This document shows positions 43,807-53,755 of a stretch of DNA of 64,000 nucleotides, in pieces. Made by a program: the position numbers and the translations under genes. This stretch comes from Pseudarthrobacter sp. AL07 (lineage in GTDB: Bacteria > Actinomycetota > Actinomycetes > Actinomycetales > Micrococcaceae), in contig NZ_JASBRB010000002.1 of assembly GCF_029960665.1 (NCBI RefSeq), positions 248,001-312,000 on the forward strand. Reading direction: 5' to 3'. The notes under the pieces were generated by a model, which had not been told where the DNA came from, did not search any database, and was given only the letters and a program-made list of their open reading frames with translations. The stretch's first letter is position 1, and each line of letters starts with the position of its first letter.

Positions 43807-45183
43807 ACTACGTTTGCCGCCTGAATCAACGGCTTGAAAGGCTCCGGTGTCCGGTTCGTCGCGCGCCGTTCCTGGGTTTCGGGCCGCCCGGCGCAGCTGG
43901 ATGAGGGCCGCAGCGATGATCGCCAGAAATAGTGCCACTGAACCGATCACGACGGCGGCGCCAACGGCACTGTCACGCTGTGAGGGCGCCTCCGCCGCGG
44001 GCACAGTGGGCTCGGGCAGGGTGGGAACGGCACTGGCCACTTCGCCGGTGGGCACCGGCGCGGGCGCACCCAGGTTGCCGCGCCGGTGTACCCTGATCCA
44101 GTCCGAGATGGAGCCGAGCGGGTTGGTGGCGGCTTCCGGTACGGAGTCTTTTAGGGCGGCCTCGGCGTTCAACACGCCAAACCCGTACAGCGGGTCTTTT
44201 CCGGCAGGACCGGCATCCTTGGCCGTGCTGACGATCCGATTGATGACCTGTTTGGCGCTCATCTCGGGCCACTTGGAACGGATGAGTGCGGCCACGCCGG
44301 CAACGATCGGGGCAGCACCGGACGTTCCCGCCCATTCCGCATAACCACCGCCGGGCAGCCCGCCCAGCAGGTTCTCGGCCGGGGCCGCCACGCCGATGCT
44401 GATCCCCTGGGAAGACGAGTCGACGCTCGCCATTCCCTTGCGGTCCAGGCCGGCAACTGTGAGGACGCCGGGGATGGTGGCGGGCGCCCCCACCTGAAGG
44501 TTGCCGCCTATCCGGTTTCCGGCGGCGGCCACGATGACCACATCCTTCTGTTCGGCATAGAGGAAGGCAGCATCCCAGCTCTGGGGCCACTGCGGCGTGG
44601 TGCTGCCCAGCGAAATGTTGATGACTTTGGCCCCGTTGTCCACGGCCCAACGGACCGCTTCCGGGATCTGGTCCTGATCGCTCTTGCCCGCGGGGTTGGC
44701 CGATCCGAGCCACGTTGAGACGGAAAGGATCTCAGCTTCAGGAGCCACCCCAATCATGCCGTCCGGCCCGGTGGTGGCAGCCGGGCCGGGACTGGGCGAG
44801 GAGGTGGCGCCTGGCGGCTGGTGTCCGCGGCCGGCCAGTATGGTGGCGACCAGCGTCCCGTGTTCCGGCTTTACGCCCAGGCTTTTCTGGCCGTTAGGGC
44901 TGCCTGCCCCGGACACGTCGAAGCCTCCGGTGACGGCGCCCTTCAGGTCCGGGTGCTGGGCATCCACGCCGCTGTCGATCACCGCGATTTTCACACCGGC
45001 ACCCTTGGAAACCTCCCAGGCCTTCGTAATTCCTGATTCGCCAAGCCAGTACTCCTTGTCCCGTTCAGCGTCGGCCCTGGCCGCAGGCGCAAAAGTCAGT
45101 CCGGCGGCCAGGCTGGCGCCGGCAAGGGTTATCGCCAGGAGAGCTGACGCGGCCCGGCGGAACCGTGCAGTTGCTCTGGTCAT
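43804..45183 (-). CDS. Mycosin-like membrane-anchored subtilase (S8)
   Basis: This 459-residue exported serine protease has a signal peptide (about residues 10-37, ending ARADA) and a subtilisin domain. Its triad is Asp in VIDSGVDAQHPDL (about residue 69), His in PEHGTLVA (about 108) and Ser in AGTSGAAP (about 289), with Asn in AAAGN. A Pro-rich stalk and a C-terminal membrane helix (GSVALFLAIIAAALIQL) follow, with a basic cytosolic tail. This architecture is that of MycP proteases of type VII secretion. No ESX genes are nearby, so the link is by family only. Confidence 0.9.
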   Translation of the reverse strand: MTRATARFRRAASALLAITLAGASLAAGLTFAPAARADAERDKEYWLGESGITKAWEVSKGAGVKIAVIDSGVDAQHPDLKGAVTGGFDVSGAGSPNGQKSLGVKPEHGTLVATILAGRGHQPPGATSSPSPGPAATTGPDGMIGVAPEAEILSVSTWLGSANPAGKSDQDQIPEAVRWAVDNGAKVINISLGSTTPQWPQSWDAAFLYAEQKDVVIVAAAGNRIGGNLQVGAPATIPGVLTVAGLDRKGMASVDSSSQGISIGVAAPAENLLGGLPGGGYAEWAGTSGAAPIVAGVAALIRSKWPEMSAKQVINRIVSTAKDAGPAGKDPLYGFGVLNAEAALKDSVPEAATNPLGSISDWIRVHRRGNLGAPAPVPTGEVASAVPTLPEPTVPAAEAPSQRDSAVGAAVVIGSVALFLAIIAAALIQLRRAARNPGTARDEPDTGAFQAVDSGGKRS

Positions 45184-45218
45184 ATGGGTTTCCCATGCTT
45201 GGTTGGCTGATTGCCTGG

Positions 45219-46166
45219 TCAGTGGAGGCTCAGGGCAATTCCGTCAAGAATATCGTGTTCGCTGGCGGTGGCCGTCACGATCCGGCCGGCGGTGAGTTCA
45301 TTCAGCCGCTCAAGGATGCGCCGCCACACCAGCCCGCCGGCGCCCATCACGTCGACCCGGCCGGGGTGCATGTACGCCAGGTCGGCACGATCTCCCCTGG
45401 TCATGTGCAGGAGGTCGGTGGCGGCTTCGATAATAGTGCCAATGGACAGTTCCGTCCCGTGGATGGCCGCCGGCGAATACGCCGGAAGCCGCAGGGCGTG
45501 GGCGGTGATGGTGGTGATCGAGCCGGCCACCCCGACGACGGCGGTGGCGCGTTCCAGCGGAACGTCCAGCCCAGCAAGGGTGATGGCGGCGTCGACGTCG
45601 GCTTCCGCGGCGGCGATCTGTTCTGCCGTGGGCGGATCGTCCTGCAGGTGCCGTTCGGTCAGCCGGACGCAGCCGACATCCACGGACTTCGCGGCCGTGA
45701 CACCGCCGGCGGTACCGAGGACAAACTCGGTACTTCCGCCGCCGAGGTCAACTACCAGCACGTGCTCGCCGTCGAGGATGGGCAGGACGCTGCTGGCCCC
45801 GGCGAAGGACAGGGCAGCTTCCTCATCACCCGAGATAACCTCAGGCTCAACGCCCAGCAGGTCCCGGATCCCGTCGACAAAAACCTGGCGGTTGCGCGCG
45901 TCCCGGCTGGCCGACGTTGCAACAAAACGGATGGACTCCGCACTGTGTTCGCGGATCATTTCGGCGTAATCCGCGGTGGCCGCGAAGGTCCGCTCCAGCG
46001 CTTCAGGGGCGAGTTCGCCGGTGGCGTCTACGCCCTGGCCCAGCCGGACAACCCGCATTTCCCGGACAACGTCGGTGAGCGTCGTTGTGCCGTTGCTGCG
46101 GTCGATGTCGGCGATGAGCAGGCGGAGCGAGTTCGTGCCGCAGTCGATGGCGGCGACGCGGGTCAT
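45219..46166 (-). CDS. Ppx/GppA family exopolyphosphatase
   Basis: This 315-residue ASKHA-fold phosphatase would hydrolyse terminal phosphates of polyphosphate or pppGpp. The phosphate-1 loop is AAIDCGTNSLRLL at the N-terminus, the catalytic Glu region is SGDEEAALSF near residue 125, and phosphate-2 is VVDLGGGSTEFV near 147. ATG 46166 overlaps the DUF501 stop by four bases. It matches Rv1026 in a conserved eno-ftsB-DUF501-ppx order. Confidence 0.93.
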   Translation of the reverse strand: MTRVAAIDCGTNSLRLLIADIDRSNGTTTLTDVVREMRVVRLGQGVDATGELAPEALERTFAATADYAEMIREHSAESIRFVATSASRDARNRQVFVDGIRDLLGVEPEVISGDEEAALSFAGASSVLPILDGEHVLVVDLGGGSTEFVLGTAGGVTAAKSVDVGCVRLTERHLQDDPPTAEQIAAAEADVDAAITLAGLDVPLERATAVVGVAGSITTITAHALRLPAYSPAAIHGTELSIGTIIEAATDLLHMTRGDRADLAYMHPGRVDVMGAGGLVWRRILERLNELTAGRIVTATASEHDILDGIALSLH

Positions 46167-46879
46167 GCCCCAGCCCCCTCAGTGACTGCGGGCTTGCGGA
46201 CCGGAGCGGGCCGGCCCACGATCTCCGGCCGGCCCTGGGGTCCATGGCGGCTGAGATCCTTTGACGGGGCCTCCCCTGCGGTGTCCCAGGCGCCGTCGCA
46301 GTAGCAGCGGTCCGTTGTCCACCATTCGCTGATTCCGGCAATGGCCTCATCCCCCAGCGGGTTTACGCCGGGACCCGCCGCGAGGGAGTGGCCCACCAGG
46401 ACGTGGAGGCATTTGACCCGGGTGGGCATGCCGCCGGCGGAGATGCCGTCAATCTCCGGGACGGCGCCGATGCCGGAACGCTCGCCGATGGCCGCGCGGG
46501 CTCCGAGATAGTCCTCGTGCGCTGCACGGTAGGCGGCCGCTAGCGGCTCATCGGCGCTCAGACGCTCATTCATGTCGTTCATCAGCCCGGCAGCTTCCAG
46601 CCTGGAAACCGCGGAAGTGATGACGGGGTGCGTCAGATAGAACGTGGTGGGAAACGGTGTCCCGTTGCTCAGCCGCGGCGCCGTGGCGGCGACGAGGGGG
46701 TTGCCACAGACGCAGCGCGCCGGGATTTCCACCACATCGCGCACCGGCCGTCCCAACTGCCTGCTGAGTACTTCAAGATCGTGTGCTGATGGCTGGCGGG
46801 ACTTCTCCGGCGCAGTCGCCGTGTTTTCTTCCACTGGCGCGGGCCATCCTTCCTCTAGCTGTTCAGTCTGTGGCCGCAC
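46163..46879 (-). CDS. DUF501 domain protein
   Basis: This 238-residue cytosolic protein has a conserved DUF501 core: LSRQLGRPVRDVVEIPARC, then CGNPLVAATAP, TFYLTHP, GGMPTRVKCLHVLVGH and the late DRCYCDGAW. Paired Cys residues (Cys-x-Cys near residue 58 and near the end) could bind metal. Function unknown. It lies between ftsB-like and ppx genes as in Rv1025. The GTG 46879 start overlaps the ftsB-like gene by 17 bases and follows GGGAG. A later start is possible. Confidence 0.85.
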   Translation of the reverse strand: MRPQTEQLEEGWPAPVEENTATAPEKSRQPSAHDLEVLSRQLGRPVRDVVEIPARCVCGNPLVAATAPRLSNGTPFPTTFYLTHPVITSAVSRLEAAGLMNDMNERLSADEPLAAAYRAAHEDYLGARAAIGERSGIGAVPEIDGISAGGMPTRVKCLHVLVGHSLAAGPGVNPLGDEAIAGISEWWTTDRCYCDGAWDTAGEAPSKDLSRHGPQGRPEIVGRPAPVRKPAVTEGAGA

Positions 46880-47528
46880 GCCTGATGGACTCCCACAGGG
46901 AATCCACCCACGGCAGATCGGCGGGGTCTTGTGCTGCTGTGGCGGTCAGGCTACTGCTTGATCCGGCCGGCAGATCGCTGCCGAAGACCCAGTAGCCGGA
47001 TTCACCCGGCATAACCATGTTAATGCGGTCGCGGGCCTGCTGTTTCACGTAGTTCGGATCCTGCCAACGTGAGATCTGCTGGCGAAGGCCGTCCTGCTCG
47101 GCCTGGCGGGCGGCGATATCCGCGCTGAGGGCGGCGAGTTCGGCGCGTTTGTCGAAGAAGATCTTCACGGTGGGTGCCAGCATGATCGTGATGGCAATCA
47201 TGACCACGGCCAGTGCCAGCATGCGCCCGGAGAACGCCTTGGCAGGGACGGGCTGGGTGTCATCGTGCTTGGTGTCGGGCTTCGGCATCCTGCCCGCGGT
47301 GTTACCGCCGTGGCCGTTCCCCTTGCCTTTGCCGGCCGGGCGCAGGGTGTTCGTTGTGGACGTTCCGACGTTCAATGCCCTGCCGGTTTTTCCCTTGGTC
47401 CCGCCCTTTGCGCTGCCGGCTGCAACGCCAAAATCGGCGCGGATGACGCCGGCGGCTTCCGCGGCCGGGTCCGTGGTGGCCTGATGCCTCGAAGCGGCCT
47501 TGGGAACTTTGGGACGGCGGGTAACCAT
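46863..47528 (-). CDS. FtsB/DivIC-like septum protein
   Basis: This 221-residue bitopic membrane protein has a long basic, Gly/Lys-rich cytosolic N-terminus (about 120 residues), one membrane helix (MLALAVVMIAITIMLAPTV) and an extracellular coiled coil (RAELAALSADIAARQAEQD). It then has the family motif WQDPNYVKQQARDRINMVMPGE. FtsB-type proteins join FtsL and FtsQ in the divisome. ATG 47528 follows AGGAG by four bases. It lies downstream of eno as in Rv1024. Confidence 0.9.
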   Translation of the reverse strand: MVTRRPKVPKAASRHQATTDPAAEAAGVIRADFGVAAGSAKGGTKGKTGRALNVGTSTTNTLRPAGKGKGNGHGGNTAGRMPKPDTKHDDTQPVPAKAFSGRMLALAVVMIAITIMLAPTVKIFFDKRAELAALSADIAARQAEQDGLRQQISRWQDPNYVKQQARDRINMVMPGESGYWVFGSDLPAGSSSSLTATAAQDPADLPWVDSLWESIRRAATD

Positions 47529-47604
47529 GACACTCCTGAAACGTGCGGCCTGCCTCTGGCCGCATCTCTGCGCTTGATGCCGGCTCAATCAATGCCTGCT
47601 AAAA

Positions 47605-47645
47605 CAAAAACCGGTGGCTATGGTCTGTCAACCATAGCCACCGGT
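47605..47645 (-). terminator. Intrinsic terminator of eno
   Basis: CCGGTGGCTATGG (47611-47623) pairs with CCATAGCCACCGG (47632-47644). On the minus strand the stem is followed by TTTTTGTTTT. It lies 20 bases after the eno stop and separates eno from the ftsB-like gene. Confidence 0.92.
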
Positions 47646-47663
47646 CAGAGGTTTACGCGGCTA

Positions 47664-48995
<1,332 letters not shown>

Positions 48996-49075
48996 TTAAA
49001 TCTGGGACGTCCTCGTCAGGACCAAGCCTAGTCGAGAGTGGTGCAGGTTACGGAACTCTATCCATCACCCGGACG

Positions 49076-49792
49076 TCATGATGGAGCCACGAACTGCCGC
49101 CGGATGGCGCCACGAAGGGCACGTTCGGCGTCGAATCCCTTGGCACGTGCGGAGCCGACGACGGCAAGCAGCAGGTCGCCGAGTTCCTCCTCTGTTTCGA
49201 ATGGCTCCGGGGTTTCGACAGGCTCAACCACCGGTGATTGAGCCCGTCGAAATCCGGCCCGCTCGGCCCGGTCAAGGAACTTCTGCGCCTTCGCCAGGGC
49301 CGGCAGTGCGTCCGGGATCCCCTCAAAGGGCCCCGTACGCTCCGGACGTTCCGCGGTCTTCACGGCGTCCCATTTCCGGACGATCTCCGCCACCGAGGCC
49401 GGGAAGCTGTCCCGGAGCGTGCCGTCGGGCCGGAAGACATGCGGATTGCGGCGGACCATTTTGGCACTCAGCCCGCGTGCGACGTCGTCGAACGTGAACG
49501 AGCCGCGCTCCTCGGCTAGCCGGGCGTGCAGCACCACCTGAAGCAGCACATCGCCCAGTTCGCCGCGGAGCTCTGCGTCATCCGCGCCGGTCTCGATGGT
49601 CTCGGCAACCTCGAAGGCCTCCTCGAGGAGGTACTCCACCAGCGAGGCATGCGTGAGGGCGGCCATCCACGGGCAGTGCTCGCGCAGCTGGGCTACGATC
49701 CCCAGCAGCTCCCCCAGCTCGCAAGCTCGCCCGGGGACCCCTGCCGCCGTGGGCCCATCCAGCAGCCGTTCGATGGGAGCCTGCTCAGCCAA
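49076..49792 (-). CDS. mazG: MazG family nucleotide pyrophosphohydrolase
   Basis: MazG hydrolyses non-canonical NTPs to NMP and pyrophosphate. The 238-residue protein has the MazG helical core with metal ligands in LLEEAFEVAETIE (about residue 55) and ELRGELGDVLLQVVLHARL, and a second reduced repeat ending EEELGDLLLAVVGSARAKG. Between them SPVVEPVETPEPFETE is encoded by an inserted palindromic repeat (49213-49252). TTG 49792 overlaps the add stop. No ribosome site is clear, so the start is tentative. Synteny matches Rv1021. Confidence 0.88.
   Translation of the reverse strand: MAEQAPIERLLDGPTAAGVPGRACELGELLGIVAQLREHCPWMAALTHASLVEYLLEEAFEVAETIETGADDAELRGELGDVLLQVVLHARLAEERGSFTFDDVARGLSAKMVRRNPHVFRPDGTLRDSFPASVAEIVRKWDAVKTAERPERTGPFEGIPDALPALAKAQKFLDRAERAGFRRAQSPVVEPVETPEPFETEEELGDLLLAVVGSARAKGFDAERALRGAIRRQFVAPS
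49213..49252. repeat. Dispersed palindromic repeat inside mazG
   Basis: TTTCGACAGGCTCAA (49213-49227) pairs with TTGAGCCCGTCGAAA (49238-49252) with one non-Watson-Crick pair, around CCACCGGTGA. It is of a type I recognise as widely dispersed in Micrococcales genomes. It is read in frame on the minus strand as VVEPVET within MazG. Confidence 0.75.
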
Positions 49793-50933
49793 GGTTGTCG
49801 TAGGCGTCGTTGATGTATTCCACCAACGCTTCCTTCTCTTCAAGCGGCAGGAAGGACGCTTCGGCAGCGTTAAGCGTGAGCTCCAGCAGATCGTCGAGGT
49901 CGTAGTCGAAGGTTTCCACGAGGAGTTCGAACTCGTCCGTGAGGGTGACGCCGCTCATCAGCCGGTTGTCGGTGTTGATGGTGACGTTGAAGCCCAGCTG
50001 GTACAGCATGTCCAGCGGGTGGCTCTCGATGCCCTCGCCGAAGCCGGCGATCGCTCCGGTCTGGAGGTTCGACGACGGGCAGATTTCCAGGGCGATGCCG
50101 CGGTCGCGGATCCAGCTGGACAGGTCACCCAGGGTGACCAGGCCGATGTTGTCCTCGTCGCTTGCGGCGTCGTCGTCTTCATCGTCGAACTCCACCATGA
50201 TGTCCTCGGCGATGCGGACGCCGTGGCCCAGGCGCAGTGCCCTGCCGTCAACGAGGGCGGACTGGATGCTCTCGAGCCCGGCGGCTTCGCCGGCGTGCAC
50301 CGTCGCGGGGAAGTTGTGCTCGGCGAGGTAGGTGAAGGCGTCCTTGAACCTGGACGGGAGGAAGCCGTCCTCGGCTCCGGCGATGTCAAAGCCCACAGCG
50401 CCCTTGTTACGGTGGCGGACAGCGAGTTCGGCGATCTCCTGGCCGCGGTCTGCGTGGCGCATGGCGGTGATCAGCTGACCCACCTGGATTTCGCGGCCGC
50501 TCTCGGTCACGGCGTCCACGCCGGCTTCGAGGCCTTCCTGCACCGCTTCAACAACGTCGTCCAGGGACAGGCCCTTCTGGAGGTGCTGCTCCGGTGCCCA
50601 GCGCACTTCGCCGTACACCACGCCGTCGTCCGCGAGGTCCTCGACGAATTCCTTGGCGACGCGGATGAGGCCTTCCTTGGTCTGCATCACGGCGACTGTG
50701 TGGTCGAACGTCTCCAGGTAGCGGACCAGCGAGCCGGAGTCCGCGGACTCACGGAACCACTCGCCCAGGGCCACCGGGTCGGTGGAGGGCAACGTGTGGC
50801 CAACGGCCTCGGCCAGTTCGATGATGGTGGCTGGACGGAGACCCCCATCCAGGTGGTCGTGGAGCGAAACCTTAGGCAGGCTCGTCAGGTCGAAATCGAT
50901 AGCAGGGGCGGCGTCAACAATAGGCTCAGTCAC
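49785..50933 (-). CDS. add: Adenosine deaminase
   Basis: Add deaminates adenosine and deoxyadenosine to inosine derivatives. The 382-residue zinc TIM-barrel protein has VSLHDHLDGGLRP (zinc His pair, about residues 25-27), VGFDIAGAEDG, TVHAGEAAG (zinc His and catalytic Glu) and the late VTINTDNRLMSGV (zinc Asp). It lies with a nucleoside importer, cdd and deoA on the same strand, a salvage context. GTG 50933 follows GGAAG. Confidence 0.96.
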   Translation of the reverse strand: MTEPIVDAAPAIDFDLTSLPKVSLHDHLDGGLRPATIIELAEAVGHTLPSTDPVALGEWFRESADSGSLVRYLETFDHTVAVMQTKEGLIRVAKEFVEDLADDGVVYGEVRWAPEQHLQKGLSLDDVVEAVQEGLEAGVDAVTESGREIQVGQLITAMRHADRGQEIAELAVRHRNKGAVGFDIAGAEDGFLPSRFKDAFTYLAEHNFPATVHAGEAAGLESIQSALVDGRALRLGHGVRIAEDIMVEFDDEDDDAASDEDNIGLVTLGDLSSWIRDRGIALEICPSSNLQTGAIAGFGEGIESHPLDMLYQLGFNVTINTDNRLMSGVTLTDEFELLVETFDYDLDDLLELTLNAAEASFLPLEEKEALVEYINDAYDNLG

Positions 50934-50960
50934 CTTCCAACCTTAGGGTCGGCAGGCGGC

Positions 50961-51701
50961 TTATGCCAGCCGGTTCTTTCCGGGCTGCTCCGCCTCGGCG
51001 GGGGCGGGCGCATGCAGTTGCGAAACCGCGGTGTGCGCGGGCACGGAACCTTCCGGGCCGCCGTCGAGCCATTCATCTACGGTTTCGGCGTCGTTGCGGG
51101 CCAGGTGCTTGTGCCACCAACGCAGGAGGTGGTCGATCAGGACGCCGAAGACGATAGCGAATACCACGGCAATGCCTGCGCTGAGCAGCGGGTTGTCGTG
51201 AAGCCACGGGAAGGAACTGGCCAGCAGCCCGATGCCGATGGAATACCCCACCCAGGTGAAACAGGCGAAAGCGTCCAACAGGAAGAACCGGCGGTGCGCA
51301 AAACCGGTACTGCCCGCCACATAATTCACCGCCACCCGGCCCCAGGGAATATAGCGCGCCGTGAAAATCAGGACAGCGCCGCGCTTTTCGAGTTCATACC
51401 GTGCCCAGCCAAAGGCCTTCTGCACCTTGGGTCGGCGCATCCACTTCCAGCGGTCAAGGCCGATCCTGCGGCCAAGCATAAAGGCCATGTTGTCACCGGC
51501 CATGGCACCGATCAGCGCAGTCGCGCCCAGGATCCAGAGATTCGGTTCACCGCTGTGCCGGGAAAACGCGGCCAGCGCCACAATCAATGTCTCGCTGGGG
51601 ACCACCATGGCGAAGCCGTCGATGAAGAAGAACACAAGAAGGACCGGGTAGATCCACCATTGGCCCGCTGCATGGAGCACGGCCTCATTAATAAACTCCA
51701 C
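50961..51701 (-). CDS. DedA/VTT family membrane protein (1)
   Basis: This 246-residue DedA-type protein has VPSETLIVALAAF near residue 35, GDNMAFMLGRRIGLDRWKW, and the family motif FTARYIPWGRVAVNYVAGSTGF. DedA proteins act in lipid carrier (undecaprenyl phosphate) or phospholipid translocation and proton-dependent homeostasis. GTG 51701 was chosen because AGGAG lies 10 bases upstream and the protein then aligns with the start of its paralogue at 52436. A TTG at 51722 would add seven residues. A hydrophilic tail of about 45 residues follows the last helix. Confidence 0.86.
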   Translation of the reverse strand: MEFINEAVLHAAGQWWIYPVLLVFFFIDGFAMVVPSETLIVALAAFSRHSGEPNLWILGATALIGAMAGDNMAFMLGRRIGLDRWKWMRRPKVQKAFGWARYELEKRGAVLIFTARYIPWGRVAVNYVAGSTGFAHRRFFLLDAFACFTWVGYSIGIGLLASSFPWLHDNPLLSAGIAVVFAIVFGVLIDHLLRWWHKHLARNDAETVDEWLDGGPEGSVPAHTAVSQLHAPAPAEAEQPGKNRLA

Positions 51702-51806
51702 GCGGGTCTTGCTCCTAGACAAAATGATGCAGCCGGAAGTGACGTAAATCGCTCTTCAGTGTCCCATGCCCGGGACCCCGCCCGCTACGCACGGACGGCG
51801 TAAACC

Positions 51807-52436
51807 CTAGGCTTCCGGATCCTTTAGCCGCTCCACCACAGGAACCTTTCCCCGGATGCGGTTAATGATCAGATCCACCACGATTCCAAGGCCCACGGCG
51901 CAGACGATTGCGATGGCCGCGCCGAGCAGATGGTTGTTTTCGAACCACTGGCCGAAGAACAGCCCGATACCCACGGAGTAGGAGGCCCATAGCGTGGCGG
52001 AGAGCACCGTCAGGCCGACGAACCGCACGTGCGAATAGTGGGTCACGCCCGCGGTGAGGTTGACGGCGACCCTGCCGATGGGAATGAACCGCGCCACCAG
52101 GATGAGCGACGCCGGCCGCTTCCTCAGCTCGTCCCCTGCCCAGCGGAAGGCGCTTTGCATCCGCGGTCCGCGCATCCAGTGCCAGCGCCGGGTGCCCACC
52201 CGTCGTCCAATGAAGTAGGCGATGTTGTCGCCTAAGAAAGCGCCCAGGCCCGCGACCGCCATCAGCAGCCAGGGATTGGGGACGTCCGCGGTGGCGGCCA
52301 CTGCGGCCAGTCCCACCACCACGGATTCGCTGGGGATCGGCGGGAAAAAGCCGTCGATCAGGCAGCAGGCCAGCACAAGGAGGAGCACCCATGGCTGCGC
52401 GGCGGCAGCGAGGATGAATTCATTGATGGCCTGCAT
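51807..52436 (-). CDS. DedA/VTT family membrane protein (2)
   Basis: This 209-residue protein is a paralogue of the previous one: INEFILAAAAQPW at the start, IPSESVVVGLAAV, GDNIAYFIGRRVGTRRWHWM and VARFIPIGRVAVNLTAGVTHY. It lacks the long tail. The probable role is lipid or undecaprenyl-phosphate translocation. ATG 52436 is five bases after the deoA stop, so it is likely translated from the salvage operon message. Confidence 0.88.
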   Translation of the reverse strand: MQAINEFILAAAAQPWVLLLVLACCLIDGFFPPIPSESVVVGLAAVAATADVPNPWLLMAVAGLGAFLGDNIAYFIGRRVGTRRWHWMRGPRMQSAFRWAGDELRKRPASLILVARFIPIGRVAVNLTAGVTHYSHVRFVGLTVLSATLWASYSVGIGLFFGQWFENNHLLGAAIAIVCAVGLGIVVDLIINRIRGKVPVVERLKDPEA

Positions 52437-52441
52437 TGTCC

Positions 52442-53755
52442 CTATGCTATTCGGTCGATGATGAGCCGCTGGGCCGGGCGCGACCCTTCGGGGGCAACCG
52501 TGACGGCGTGTTCAAGGGCTTCCTTGGCGCGCGCGAACTTTTCCGGTGTGTCTGTGAGCAGCGTCATCAGCGGCTCACCGGCGCGGACCATGGCACCGGG
52601 CTTAGCGTGCATGCGGATCCCGGCGCCAGCCTGGACGGCGTCCTCCTTGCGGGCACGACCTGCCCCAAGGCGCCACGCCGCAACACCCACTGCCAAGGCA
52701 TCGAGCCCTACCAGGACACCGTCGGCCGGGGCGTAAATGACCTCCGATTCCTTGGCGACCGGCAGCTTGGCGCGCGGATCTCCGCCTTGGGCTTTGATCA
52801 TCCGGTTCCAGACGTCCATGGCCCGGCCGTCCTTCAAGGCGGCGCGCACATCTGCGTCGTGGACGCCCGCGCAGGCCAGCATCTCTTCGGCCAGTCGGAC
52901 GGTGAGTTCGACGACGTCCTCCGGGCCACCGCCTGCCAGGACCTCCACGGATTCCGCCACTTCGATCGCGTTGCCCGCAGTAAGGCCGAGCGGGGTGCTC
53001 ATGTTAGTCAGCAGCGCCACAGTGTTGACCCCCGCATCCTTGCCGAGGGCCACCATGGTTTCGGCCAGTTCGCGTGCCCGGGCCTCGTCCTTCATAAACG
53101 CGCCGCTGCCCACCTTGACGTCCAGGACCAGGGACCCTGTGCCTTCGGCGATCTTCTTGCTCATGATCGAGGAGGCGATCAGCGGAATTGCCTCCACCGT
53201 GCCGGTAACATCACGCAGTGCGTACAGCTTCTTGTCCGCCGGCGCCAGCCCCGCCCCGGCAGCGCAGATCACGGCGCCGACGTCCTGAAGCTGCGCCATC
53301 ATTTCGTCGTTGCTCAGGGCCGCCCGCCAGCCGGGGATCGATTCCAGCTTGTCCAGAGTGCCGCCGGTGTGGCCAAGTCCCCGGCCGGACAACTGGGGCA
53401 CGGCCACGCCGAACACTGCCACCAGGGGTGCCAGCGGCAGTGTGATTTTGTCCCCCACTCCCCCGGTGGAGTGCTTGTCGCTGGTAGCCTTCACGCCGCC
53501 GTCGGGCCGCCGAAGGCCGCCGAAGTCCATCCGTTCACCCGAGGCGATCATGGCGGCCGTCCAGCGCGAAATTTCGGCACGGTCCATGCCGTTGAGCAGG
53601 ATGGCCATGTTCAACGCGGCCATCTGTTCGTCCGCGATGACCCCGCGGGTGTAGGCCTCAATGGTCCAGTCGATCTGCTCCGGGCTCAGGACGCCCCGGT
53701 CCCGCTTGGTGCAGATGATGTCGACGGCGTCGAACGCCTCAGTTGCCTGTGTCAC
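52442..53755 (-). CDS. deoA: Thymidine phosphorylase
   Basis: DeoA splits thymidine or deoxyuridine with phosphate into base and deoxyribose-1-phosphate. The 437-residue protein has KHSTGGVGDKITLPLAP (phosphate site, about residue 90), the family signature SGRGLGHTGGTLDKLESIPG and VLDVKVGSGAFMK. It probably also accepts uridine, as in pyrimidine phosphorylases. The start codon GTG overlaps the cdd stop by four bases. Cdd product (deoxy)uridine would be its substrate. Confidence 0.96.
   Translation of the reverse strand: MTQATEAFDAVDIICTKRDRGVLSPEQIDWTIEAYTRGVIADEQMAALNMAILLNGMDRAEISRWTAAMIASGERMDFGGLRRPDGGVKATSDKHSTGGVGDKITLPLAPLVAVFGVAVPQLSGRGLGHTGGTLDKLESIPGWRAALSNDEMMAQLQDVGAVICAAGAGLAPADKKLYALRDVTGTVEAIPLIASSIMSKKIAEGTGSLVLDVKVGSGAFMKDEARARELAETMVALGKDAGVNTVALLTNMSTPLGLTAGNAIEVAESVEVLAGGGPEDVVELTVRLAEEMLACAGVHDADVRAALKDGRAMDVWNRMIKAQGGDPRAKLPVAKESEVIYAPADGVLVGLDALAVGVAAWRLGAGRARKEDAVQAGAGIRMHAKPGAMVRAGEPLMTLLTDTPEKFARAKEALEHAVTVAPEGSRPAQRLIIDRIA

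Noticed and set aside
49596..51803. A + strand open frame of 735 codons across mazG, add and a DedA gene
   Set aside because: It crosses three well-supported minus-strand genes and shows no recognisable domain. It is a GC-driven shadow.
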